Assembly (NCBI GenBank): GCA_964476375.1
Contig: CAYYZW010000342.1
Location: 1 to 13,444, forward strand
Source: SAT2750 sp964476375
GTDB taxonomy: Bacteria > Planctomycetota > Planctomycetia > Pirellulales > Pirellulaceae
DNA: 13,444 nt
Direction of reading: 5' to 3'
A program made the position numbers and the translations under genes. Below, piece after piece: positions 5,688-13,022 of this stretch (positions are counted from its first letter, which is position 1; the number at the start of each line of letters is the position of its first letter). The notes under the pieces are model-generated. The model made no database searches. It was not told where the DNA came from and saw only the letters and a program-made list of their open reading frames with translations.

Positions 5688-7703
5688 ATGAAATTGATCA
5701 AGGTGGCCGCGGGAGTGGTCAACCAGACGCCGTTGGCGTGGGATGAGAACAAGCGAAATATCCTGGCGGCTATCGATGAAGCCCGCCGGCAGGATGTCTC
5801 CATCCTCTGTCTGCCCGAGCTCTGCATCACCGGCTACGGCTGCGAGGATGCATTCCAGTCACGGGGAGTTCAGCACCTGGCACTCGACCTGCTGGAAGAG
5901 ATCATTCCGCATACCAGCGGAATCGTTGTCTCCCTTGGCCTCCCTGCCTGGCACGCCGGGGGACTTTTCAACACTGCCTGTCTGGTCGCCAATGGCCAGA
6001 CCCTGGGTTTTACTGCCAAGCAGAACCTGGCGGGGGATGGCCTGCACTACGAGCCCCGCTGGTTCAAGGCCTGGCAGGCTGGGGATGTCAGCTCCATCGA
6101 GGTGGGAGAGGAAACATACCCGATCGGGGACCTCGTCTTCGACCTGGACGGGGTCCGGCTGGGTTTTGAGATTTGCGAGGATGCCTGGGTTGCGGATCGT
6201 ACAGGGACGCGTCTTGCCCAGCGAGGGGTCGATATCATCCTCAATCCGAGTGCCAGCCATTTTGCTTTTGGCAAGCAGGAGGTCCGGCGGCGTTTCGTGC
6301 TGGAAGGATCCCGGGCGCTCCAGGTCAGTTACATCTATGCCAACCTGCTGGGAAACGAGGCAGGGCGTGCCATCTATGATGGTGATGCCATGATCGCCAG
6401 TGACGGGGAGATGCTGGCGGTCGGCCCGCGTCTCACGTTTCACGACTTCCAGCTCACCCCTGCAGTGATCGATGTCCAGCGGACGCGTACCAGTCGTGAG
6501 CGGGATGGTAGTTACCAGCCAAACATGGATGAAGAAGGTCTGGTCACGGGTCATTTTGACTTTCCAGACTGTGCTTCGCAGCCGGACTCCAGCCAGTCCA
6601 CCGATTGGGAAACCGGGGACTCCTGCAAACAGGAAGAATTCGCCCGGGCTGTCTCACTGGGCCTGTTCGACTACCTTCGCAAGAGCCATTCCCATGGTTT
6701 TATCGTCTCGCTGAGCGGTGGTGCTGACTCGGCCGCTGTCGCCACGCTCTGCAAACTGATGGTCGACTTTGCCTGGCAGCAGCTGGGAGCCAAGGGATTG
6801 CAGGAGAAACTTTCCTACCTGGATTCGGATCCGGCGCCCTCCTCACCCGGGGAATGGACTCACCGCCTACTGGCCTGTGTCTACCAGTCAACTCGCAACA
6901 GCTCCGAGACAACCCGCTCTGCCGCATCCGGCCTGGCGGAGGCACTGGGAGCTGAGTATTACGAGTTTGACGTGGACGCCCTGGTGCAGGGTTACATGGA
7001 AACCGTGGAGGGAGCGATCGGCCGGAAACTCTCCTGGCAGGACGATGACATTGCCCTGCAGAACATCCAGGCCCGGACCCGGGCACCGGGGATCTGGTTA
7101 CTGGCCAACCTCCGCCAGGCACTGCTGCTGGCGACAAGCAATCGCTCGGAAGCGGCGGTCGGATATACCACCATGGACGGAGATACCTGCGGGGGCATCT
7201 CCCCGATCGCCGGCATCGACAAGGCCTTCCTGAGAACCTGGCTCGAGTGGATGGAAAGTGATGGGCCTGAGGAAAACGAGTCGATACCTGCACTCCGTGC
7301 GATCAACGTGCAGCAGCCAACCGCAGAGCTGCGCCCTCAGGAACAGGGGCAAACCGATGAATCCGACCTGATGCCCTACACCGTCCTGGACGCGATTGAA
7401 CGGCTGGCAATCCGTGACAAGTTAACCCCGGTGGAGATCTACCAGAGCATGGTCGGCGACCATGACCGCATTCAACTGGCACACTGGATTCGACGGTTCT
7501 TCCAGCTCTGGGCCCGTAACCAGTGGAAAAGAGAACGGTATGCTCCCTCATTCCACCTGGATGATGAGAATCTTGATCCCAAGACCTGGTGCCGATTCCC
7601 CATTCTCTCGGGAGGATTCGAGCGAGAGCTCAAGCAACTGGAGCACCTGGTCCAGTCAGAAGGCCAGGAAGGTGGAGGTGAGAGGATGGCCAGACGGACC
7701 TAA
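5688..7703 (+). CDS. nadE: Glutamine-dependent NAD+ synthetase
   Basis: The 671-residue cytoplasmic enzyme makes NAD+ from nicotinic acid adenine dinucleotide, ATP and glutamine, the last step of NAD+ synthesis. The N-terminal nitrilase-type glutaminase domain has its catalytic triad: Glu44 (CLPELCITGYG), Lys111 (TAKQNLAGDG) and Cys163 (GFEICEDAW). The C-terminal synthetase domain has the ATP-pyrophosphatase loop SLSGGADSAA (SGGADS at 343-348). It also has NIQARTRAPGIWLLAN and TSNRSEAAVGYTTMDGDTCGGISPIAGIDKAFLR in two adjoining blocks, which bind substrate and pass ammonia in this family. The length fits the long two-domain NadE class. AAGGAGA precedes the ATG. The gene stands alone on its strand. 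Its TAA stop overlaps the TAG stop of the convergent ATPase gene. Confidence 0.96.
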   Translation: MKLIKVAAGVVNQTPLAWDENKRNILAAIDEARRQDVSILCLPELCITGYGCEDAFQSRGVQHLALDLLEEIIPHTSGIVVSLGLPAWHAGGLFNTACLVANGQTLGFTAKQNLAGDGLHYEPRWFKAWQAGDVSSIEVGEETYPIGDLVFDLDGVRLGFEICEDAWVADRTGTRLAQRGVDIILNPSASHFAFGKQEVRRRFVLEGSRALQVSYIYANLLGNEAGRAIYDGDAMIASDGEMLAVGPRLTFHDFQLTPAVIDVQRTRTSRERDGSYQPNMDEEGLVTGHFDFPDCASQPDSSQSTDWETGDSCKQEEFARAVSLGLFDYLRKSHSHGFIVSLSGGADSAAVATLCKLMVDFAWQQLGAKGLQEKLSYLDSDPAPSSPGEWTHRLLACVYQSTRNSSETTRSAASGLAEALGAEYYEFDVDALVQGYMETVEGAIGRKLSWQDDDIALQNIQARTRAPGIWLLANLRQALLLATSNRSEAAVGYTTMDGDTCGGISPIAGIDKAFLRTWLEWMESDGPEENESIPALRAINVQQPTAELRPQEQGQTDESDLMPYTVLDAIERLAIRDKLTPVEIYQSMVGDHDRIQLAHWIRRFFQLWARNQWKRERYAPSFHLDDENLDPKTWCRFPILSGGFERELKQLEHLVQSEGQEGGGERMARRT

Positions 7704-8119
7704 TCCTGGATCGAGCAGGATTTCTCAATCCGCAATCGATTGCCCTTGTCGTTGTACTCAATCGTATCCATGAAGGCTCGCATCAACAGGAGCCCGCGGC
7801 CACTCGGCTTGTCGAGGTTCTCTTCAAGGGTAGGATCAGGGACGTCCTCCGGGTTAAAACCCTCCCCCTCGTCCTCGATTTCGATCTTCACCATGTTGCC
7901 GTCGACCATGCCCTCGATCTTCACCTGCTTACTGGCATCCAGCTGGTTGCCATGCTTGATCGCATTCGCCAGGCCTTCCTCAATAGCAATATGCAGGTCT
8001 GCCAGGTCTTCATCGTCAAAACCCAGCTTGCGAAGCAAGATCATGATCTCTTCCTGGATCCGCGAGGATTCGGACAGCTCACTCTGAATCGTGTAACCAA
8101 ATTGGTTGGTATTGGACAT
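7700..8119 (-). CDS. RsbW/SpoIIAB-type anti-sigma-like ATPase (serine kinase), GHKL fold
   Basis: The 139-residue protein has all Bergerat-fold boxes: the N box IAIEEGLANAIKHG with Glu48 and Asn52, the G1 box IEDEGEGF with Asp83 and Gly85, and the G2 box KPSGRGLLLMRAF (104-116). This matches single-domain partner-switching kinases. Such kinases bind a sigma factor or other target and phosphorylate a STAS antagonist. The start at 8119 is chosen because a longer reading to 8269 would run into the upstream STAS gene and lacks family similarity. No good Shine-Dalgarno is visible, so translation may be coupled or leaderless-like. It lies 88 bp downstream of the STAS gene in the same direction, which fits an antagonist-kinase pair. 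The 3' end overlaps the end of nadE by 4 bp. The target is not encoded nearby. Confidence 0.88.
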   Translation of the reverse strand: MSNTNQFGYTIQSELSESSRIQEEIMILLRKLGFDDEDLADLHIAIEEGLANAIKHGNQLDASKQVKIEGMVDGNMVKIEIEDEGEGFNPEDVPDPTLEENLDKPSGRGLLLMRAFMDTIEYNDKGNRLRIEKSCSIQD

Positions 8120-8207
8120 GAAAGCGTAAGGGGTAGAGAAGAGACAACCGCTGTGAGAAAAAAGGGATTCTCGATCTGCAGCAATTTCAGGCTGGGGAAA
8201 AGACCTG

Positions 8208-8564
8208 TCAGATTTTCTTGAGTGACTTGTCCAGGCTCTTGTCGATCTTGAAAACCTTGTGAAGCGCAAGCACCTTGAAAATCTTCTGTAATTCAGGCTT
8301 GAGGTTACAAAGCCGCAAACTACCTGCCGCGGAATGAACTTTCTTGTGAAACTTGATCAACTTGCCAAGGGCAGAACTGGACATGTATTCCACTTCCGCA
8401 AAATCGAGTATCACTTGTTCGCAACCCATCTCGTCCACAATTGCGTAAAGCTCGTTTCCTACCAGGTCAATCGTCGCTTCATCCAGTAGTCGTCGATCCT
8501 TGAATCTCGCTACTGTAACGCCGTCAGACTGCTGGATGTCTATTCGTGTGGGAATTGAAGCCAT
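8208..8564 (-). CDS. STAS-domain anti-anti-sigma-type antagonist (SpoIIAA/RsbV-like)
   Basis: The 118-residue protein is a single STAS domain: a leading strand pair (GVTVARFKDRRLLDE), a central strand VILDFAEVEYM, then SSSALGKLIKFHKKVH and a second strand GSLRLCNLKPELQKIFKVLAL. In SpoIIAA the phosphorylated Ser lies in a DSSGLG motif. The aligned SSSALG makes Ser64 the likely phosphosite, with Ser63 next to it. The first position of that motif is Ser rather than Asp, and Gly is replaced by Ala. The C-terminus is unusually lysine-rich (FKIDKSLDKSLKKI). The ATG at 8564-8562 is preceded by GGAAAG at a usual distance. A further in-frame ATG upstream adds residues unlike the family. It is the first gene of the pair with the downstream ATPase. 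Confidence 0.88.
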   Translation of the reverse strand: MASIPTRIDIQQSDGVTVARFKDRRLLDEATIDLVGNELYAIVDEMGCEQVILDFAEVEYMSSSALGKLIKFHKKVHSAAGSLRLCNLKPELQKIFKVLALHKVFKIDKSLDKSLKKI

Positions 8565-8832
8565 GATGTTTTCTTTCCAGTACCCCTGAAGAGATAATCC
8601 AAAGGAAGGAACCTTCCTTCTTGCATTTTTATGATGGCACGCGAATGGCATTTATGCAAGTTGCCTGATTCTCTCCCCCAACCGGTTTCACCCGACCCCG
8701 GAAAGCTTCTGGATCTCCTTTCGTCAGCGGTTATGCTGTTCTTGACGATACCCCCTCCTGGACAAAGAACATGTCCCTCCCTGTCAGAAACGATTCGCTC
8801 CCCGGGCCACTTTCGCCAAAGCAGGTGAGATA
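8565..8832. other. Divergent intergenic spacer, the largest gap in the window
   Basis: These 268 bases separate the leftward STAS/ATPase pair from the rightward dehydrogenase operon. I see no conserved coding signal in them. They hold an 8+8 inverted repeat (8602-8619) and a wider 7+7 inverted repeat, CTTGCAT at 8620-8626 against ATGCAAG at 8654-8660. Both lie in the leader side of the STAS gene. AGGTGA at 8823-8828 is the ribosome-binding site for the dehydrogenase ATG at 8833. No convincing promoter hexamer pair was found. Confidence 0.4.
8602..8619. promoter_or_regulatory. Palindrome upstream of the STAS gene, possible operator
   Basis: AAGGAAGG at 8602-8609 and CCTTCCTT at 8612-8619 form a perfect 8-bp inverted repeat around a two-base AA centre. 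It lies 38 bases upstream of the STAS start codon. A two-base loop is poor for an RNA hairpin, so a dimeric protein-binding site is the more natural reading. The sequence is low in complexity, so chance remains possible. Confidence 0.35.
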
Positions 8833-9891
8833 ATGACATCACTTTATCCCCATCAAATACTCGAGGATCTCGGCACACAGCTTTTTATCGCCGTGGGCAC
8901 GCCTGAGAACGAGGCACAGGTTGTGTCGCAGCACCTGGTCGAGAGCAGCCTGATGGGACACGATTCCCACGGGGTGATGCGGATCCCCGAATACCTGGAC
9001 TTGATCGAGCAGCAGCGGGTCACGCCGGGAGGGGCGATCACGGTCAGGCAGACATCCTCGACAACCTCGATCATCGATTGTGGCGGAAACTTCGGGCAGG
9101 TGGGCGGCCGGGCCGCTGTGGAGGATGCCGTCGCCCGGGCGGTGGAGCACCAGGTCGCAACCGTGATCACGAGCAACTGTAACCACGTGGGGAGACTGGG
9201 AGCCTATGTCCAGCACGCGGCGGAACAGGGGATGATCGCCATTGCAACATGTAATTCCCCGGTCCACGGACACTTCGTCCTTCCCCATGGAGGCCGTCAG
9301 GGACGGCTGGCGACCAACCCGCTCGCCTATGGTATCCCCACCGACGGGGATCCAATCGTGGCAGACTTTGCCACCTCGGTCGCCCCGGAAGGAAAGATTC
9401 GATATTACCGGAACATGGAAACCCCCCTGCCGGACGGCTGGATCCTGGATGCGAAGGGCCATCCCAGTAACGATCCCGAGGATTTTTATGGTCCCCCTCG
9501 AGGGGGTATTCTCCCGCTGGGGGCCGCAGCCGGACACAAGGGTTACGCCCTGGGCCTGCTAGTAGAGATCCTGGGAAGTGCCCTGGCGGGCAGTCCCTGC
9601 GATGCCCCGGATAATGCCGGCAACGGGCTCTGCCTGGTCGTCATTAACCCGGATGCTTTTAGCGGCCGGCAGCTGTTTGGTGAACTGGCTTCAGAGACCC
9701 GTCGGTACATGAAATCCTCCCCCCCGGCACCGGGCTTCGAGGAAGTCCTTGTCCCCGGCGAACTGGAGTTCCGCACCCTGCAAACACGCCAGCAGGAGGG
9801 AATCCCACTGGATGCTCAGAGCCGAGATGCTATCCTGCAGCAAGCCAAGAAACTCTCTGTCGACACGAGAACATTTTCCCAGGAAGAATAA
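8833..9891 (+). CDS. NAD(P)-dependent dehydrogenase of the malate/lactate/ureidoglycolate (Ldh2/YiaK) family
   Basis: The 352-residue protein carries the hallmarks of the Ldh2 family, which is unrelated to Rossmann-fold lactate dehydrogenases. These are DSHGVMR near the N-terminus with the catalytic His46, the SNCNHVGRLGAY segment (His118, Gly120, Gly123, Tyr125), NPLAYGIPTDGDPIVADFATS, and GHKGYALGLLVEIL. Characterised members reduce or oxidise 2-hydroxy or 2-keto acids (malate, sulfolactate, ureidoglycolate, diketogulonate) or cyclic imino acids. The sequence alone does not choose among them. Length is normal and no signal peptide is seen. AGGTGA lies just before the ATG. It is the first gene of a tight four-gene operon and the aldolase ATG follows its stop by 6 bp, so the two enzymes probably act in one pathway. 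Confidence 0.9.
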   Translation: MTSLYPHQILEDLGTQLFIAVGTPENEAQVVSQHLVESSLMGHDSHGVMRIPEYLDLIEQQRVTPGGAITVRQTSSTTSIIDCGGNFGQVGGRAAVEDAVARAVEHQVATVITSNCNHVGRLGAYVQHAAEQGMIAIATCNSPVHGHFVLPHGGRQGRLATNPLAYGIPTDGDPIVADFATSVAPEGKIRYYRNMETPLPDGWILDAKGHPSNDPEDFYGPPRGGILPLGAAAGHKGYALGLLVEILGSALAGSPCDAPDNAGNGLCLVVINPDAFSGRQLFGELASETRRYMKSSPPAPGFEEVLVPGELEFRTLQTRQQEGIPLDAQSRDAILQQAKKLSVDTRTFSQEE

Positions 9892-9897
9892 GCCACC

Positions 9898-10665
9898 ATG
9901 ATCGTCAATGCACACAAGTTCCGTGAGAAATTCGCTGCCGGACAGAAGCAGATATTTACCGGGATCACGATCACCGACCCGGCTGTCACGGAAATGCTCA
10001 GTGGCAGTACCGATGGATTCTGGATCGACCTGGAACACAACCCCACCAACCTCGAAACCATGCTGGCAATGTTGATTGGTGCCCGGGCGGGTGGAACACC
10101 TGCTTTTGTAAGGGTCCCGGTCAACGATGACGGCTGGATCAAGCGTGTCCTCGATAGCGGTGCAGAAGGGATCATCTGCCCCCAGGCCGAGGATGCCGAG
10201 GCGGCCCGCCGGTTTGTCACTGCCTGCCGTTATCCTCCCATGGGACGCCGGGGATTCGGCCCTCGCCGTCCCACCAATTACGGTCGCAGTGGTGGCCAGC
10301 AGTACCTGGACGATGCCAACAAAAACCTGGTGGTGATTCTCCAGATCGAAACGGTCGGTTCGCTGGCACAACTGGATGAGATTGTCCAGCTGGAGGGACT
10401 CGATGGACTGGTCGTCGGACCCTACGATCTTTCCGGCTCGATGGGACACATGGGCCAGATTGATCACCCGGATGTACTGGCAGCCATCGAACAGGTCTCA
10501 ACCACGGCCCATGCGGCCGGCCTCTCTGTCGGGGTCGGCATGGCTGCCGAGGCCTCCCATGCCGAAAGGGCATTCAAGCTCGGGGCCGACTGGGTCCAGT
10601 GTGGGAATGACTTTGAGTACATGATCCGTTTTGCCGACCAGCTCAAGCAGCAGGTCATTGGGTAA
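9898..10665 (+). CDS. HpcH/HpaI-family aldolase (class II, 2-keto-3-deoxy acid type)
   Basis: The 255-residue protein is a metal-dependent pyruvate-type aldolase of the HpcH/HpaI family. Visible active-site elements are FWIDLEH with His47 (the HpaI base), VRVP with Arg72, the YPPMGRRGFGPRRPTNYG loop (112-129), ILQIETV with metal ligand Glu151, and GLVVGPYDLSGSMG with metal ligand Asp177. Family members cleave acids such as 4-hydroxy-2-oxoheptanedioate, 2-keto-3-deoxy-galactarate or 2-keto-3-deoxy-rhamnonate to pyruvate plus an aldehyde. The substrate here is not known. It starts 6 bp after the dehydrogenase stop and ends 20 bp before the transporter gene, so all three are very likely co-transcribed. 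The length is typical. Confidence 0.91.
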   Translation: MIVNAHKFREKFAAGQKQIFTGITITDPAVTEMLSGSTDGFWIDLEHNPTNLETMLAMLIGARAGGTPAFVRVPVNDDGWIKRVLDSGAEGIICPQAEDAEAARRFVTACRYPPMGRRGFGPRRPTNYGRSGGQQYLDDANKNLVVILQIETVGSLAQLDEIVQLEGLDGLVVGPYDLSGSMGHMGQIDHPDVLAAIEQVSTTAHAAGLSVGVGMAAEASHAERAFKLGADWVQCGNDFEYMIRFADQLKQQVIG

Positions 10666-10685
10666 ACAGCCCGTGGCAGGATCCC

Positions 10686-12089
10686 ATGGAACAAGTCAAA
10701 TCCAGTGAACCCGGCGGCAGCAATGTCCGGCAACCACCACGGCGTCTGCTGGGTATGCTCGCTTGTATCGGGCCGGGAATCGTGGTGATCGGCTCGGTGA
10801 TGGGCTCCGGCGAGTTAATTAACACGCCGGCCCAGGCCGCCAAGTTCGGCATCGTGTTGCTGTGGGCTGTCATCCTGGCCTGCCTGATCAAGTTCTTCCT
10901 GCAGGTGGAGTTTGGACGACACGCCCTGGTCCATGGGCGGACTCCCTTCCAGGCATTCAATAGCCTGCCAGGACTGAAGATCAAGAAGACCTCCTGGATC
11001 GGGCTGCTCTACATGGGGATCTTCGTCTTCACGGTGCTCACGCTCCCCGGCATGATGACGGCGATCGCGGGGATGCTGAGCGAGATCATTCCCGTCCATG
11101 AATGGACAGGATTCGAACGACAAACACTGGTTCGACCCTGGGCCATCCTGGTTGCCCTGCTGACCTGGCTGGTGCTGTTTCGAGGTTATTACGACAGCAT
11201 GGAAAAGCTGATCACCCTGCTGGTACTCGTCTTCAGCGTCTCGGCCGTGGTTGGCCTGGTCCTGGTCCAGTTCACGAGCTTTCGGATTACCGGTGCCGAG
11301 TTTGTCTCAGGACTGACCTTTTCGCTCGGCGATGACCGCCAGGGAGCCGCCGTGGCGGTGATTGCCCTGATGGGAGGGCTGGGAGCCACCTCCAATGAAC
11401 TTTTCATGTATCCCTACTGGGTCCTGGAAAAAGGCTATGGCCGACATGTCGGCGACCCGGATTCGGAAGGCTTTGTGGAGCGGGCCCGTGGCTGGATCCG
11501 GATCCTGCAGTGGGATACCGGGGTCTGTACGATCCTGGCAACCGTGATCACCGCGGCTCTTTTCGTGATGGCGGCCGCCGTCCTGTATGACAATGGGACA
11601 GACGTTAACAAGGACACGATCCTGATCCAGTTCTCCGCCATGTTCTCCAGGACCTTCGGGGACTGGTCGGAGATCATGTTTTACGTGGGCGCCTTCTGCA
11701 TGCTCTTCTCCACGTTAATTGTGGGAATTGCCGCCGCCGGCCGGATGTGGGCCGACATGTTTGCCAGCATGGGAAAACTCGACCTGCAGAACCCCGTCTC
11801 ACGCCGGCGCTGTCACAGGAGGGTGGAACTTGCCTACGTGCTAGTCTGCTGTGGCTTTGTCCTCTTCTCCGACTTCTCCCCGGCCCAGCTGGTCGTCTTT
11901 GGCCAGTACGTGGCCGGACTGTTTGGCACCCCGGTGCTGATGCTGGCTATCTGCTGGCTAGCATTCCGCACCGACAAACGCGTGCGAATGAACCGGCTGA
12001 GCGCCGTTTTTCTGATCCTCTCGGTGGTCGTGATCGCCGCCTGCCTGTTCATCTCCACCGCCATGCAGCTGTTTGGTTCATCCAGCTAG
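10686..12089 (+). CDS. Nramp-fold membrane transporter with non-canonical metal-site motifs
   Basis: The 467-residue protein has about 11 hydrophobic segments and the Nramp signature start of TM1, GPGIVVIGSVMGSGELIN. In true Mn/Fe Nramp transporters the same ungapped position reads DPGN, whose Asp and Asn bind the metal; here it is GSGE (residues 40-43). The TM6 metal motif MPHN is also missing and the matching region reads GGLGATSNELFMYPYWVLEKGYG. It therefore belongs to an Nramp-related branch whose substrate may not be a divalent metal, although annotation pipelines would call it a metal transporter. The gene sits between an aldolase (20 bp upstream) and an SGNH hydrolase (17 bp downstream), which suggests import of the organic acid handled by the operon. 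That role is inference. Confidence 0.85.
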   Translation: MEQVKSSEPGGSNVRQPPRRLLGMLACIGPGIVVIGSVMGSGELINTPAQAAKFGIVLLWAVILACLIKFFLQVEFGRHALVHGRTPFQAFNSLPGLKIKKTSWIGLLYMGIFVFTVLTLPGMMTAIAGMLSEIIPVHEWTGFERQTLVRPWAILVALLTWLVLFRGYYDSMEKLITLLVLVFSVSAVVGLVLVQFTSFRITGAEFVSGLTFSLGDDRQGAAVAVIALMGGLGATSNELFMYPYWVLEKGYGRHVGDPDSEGFVERARGWIRILQWDTGVCTILATVITAALFVMAAAVLYDNGTDVNKDTILIQFSAMFSRTFGDWSEIMFYVGAFCMLFSTLIVGIAAAGRMWADMFASMGKLDLQNPVSRRRCHRRVELAYVLVCCGFVLFSDFSPAQLVVFGQYVAGLFGTPVLMLAICWLAFRTDKRVRMNRLSAVFLILSVVVIAACLFISTAMQLFGSSS

Positions 12090-12106
12090 ATAAGGAACGC
12101 CTTCCC

Positions 12107-12820
12107 ATGTTTCGATTTATCCTGCCACTCGCCCTTGCCTCCTGCCTGGTACTCACTCCCCTGGCCGCCCAGAAGCCAAAGCCCGCTGCCAAGCCGGCCG
12201 GCCCGCTGGCCCCGGTCGAGGACCAGGAGGGGCTGCCCCGCGTCCTGCTGATCGGCGATTCGATCTCCATCGGTTACACCGTGCCGGTGCGGGAACTGCT
12301 CAAGGGAAAAGCAAATGTCCATCGTCCATCGACTAACTGTGGGCCCACCAGCCGTGGAGTCAGCGGCATGGACCAGTGGCTGGGAAAGGGAAAGTGGGAC
12401 GTGATCCATTTCAACTGGGGACTGCATGACCTGAAGTACCTCGGCCCCAACGGGGAGAACCTGGCCGATCCCAAGGCCGCTGACAGCCACCAGCAGATTC
12501 CCCCGACAGAATACGAGAAGAATCTACAGCTCTTGGTCAAGCGAATGAAAAAGACCGGGGCCCGGTTAATCTGGTGCAGTACCACGCCGGTTCCCAGCGG
12601 GGCCAAGGGGCGGGTCGTGGGAGACTCGGTGAAGTACAACCAGATTGCACTGCGTGTGATGAAAGAACATGGCATTGCCATCGACGACCTGTATGGTTTT
12701 TCGATCGGAAAACTGGAGAAGATTCAGCGGCCCGCCAACGTCCACTTCACCCCCGAGGGTTCCCGCATGCTGGCCGAGCAGGTGGTCAAGTCCATTTCCA
12801 GGCAGCTGAAAAAGAAATAG
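12107..12820 (+). CDS. Exported SGNH/GDSL-type hydrolase
   Basis: The 237-residue protein begins with a signal peptide (MFRF, hydrophobic core to about residue 20, then AAQKPKPAAKPAG). A cysteine at 13 preceded by LAS resembles a lipobox, but the hydrophobic stretch continues past it, so a plain signal peptide is more likely. Block I is VLLIGDSISIGY with nucleophile Ser52. Block II probably includes Gly79 in TNCGP, block III is FNWGLHD with Asn103, and block V is NVHFTPEG with His213. The usual DxxH of block V has Ala at the Asp position, so a Ser-His dyad is possible. Family members are esterases or deacetylases, often on carbohydrates. AAGGA precedes the ATG. It is last in the operon with the transporter and may free a substrate outside the cell. 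Confidence 0.86.
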   Translation: MFRFILPLALASCLVLTPLAAQKPKPAAKPAGPLAPVEDQEGLPRVLLIGDSISIGYTVPVRELLKGKANVHRPSTNCGPTSRGVSGMDQWLGKGKWDVIHFNWGLHDLKYLGPNGENLADPKAADSHQQIPPTEYEKNLQLLVKRMKKTGARLIWCSTTPVPSGAKGRVVGDSVKYNQIALRVMKEHGIAIDDLYGFSIGKLEKIQRPANVHFTPEGSRMLAEQVVKSISRQLKKK

Positions 12821-13022
12821 GGATCCTGGCAGACCAGGGAATGTTGTCGTCCGTTTGCCCCTTGTATCCGCCGGGGGCTTCTCTTGCTGGTTGCCATGGA
12901 TGTTGTGGTGGGAATTCCGTTGCAGGAGTGTTTTGTCCCCTGCCCGTTTTGCGAATATGATAAAGGACATCAAGTTGCCCGGCAGTAGATTTCATTGCCC
13001 TCCCCGAAACAAGGAAAAACTG

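Noticed and set aside
8120..8269. An upstream start for the RsbW-like ATPase at 8269.
   Set aside because: It would overlap the STAS gene, and the added residues are unlike the compact family N-terminus.
8565..8651. An upstream start for the STAS protein at 8651.
   Set aside because: The added 29 residues do not resemble STAS proteins, and the ATG at 8564 has a GGAAAG sequence at normal spacing.
11747..12106. An extension of the SGNH hydrolase frame upstream into the transporter gene.
   Set aside because: It is out of frame with the transporter, lacks homology, and would place the signal peptide in the middle of the protein.
12825..12838. A small hairpin (CCTGG, loop CAGA, CCAGG) just after the SGNH gene as a terminator.
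   Set aside because: The stem is only five pairs and no T tract follows, so it does not meet the form of an intrinsic terminator.
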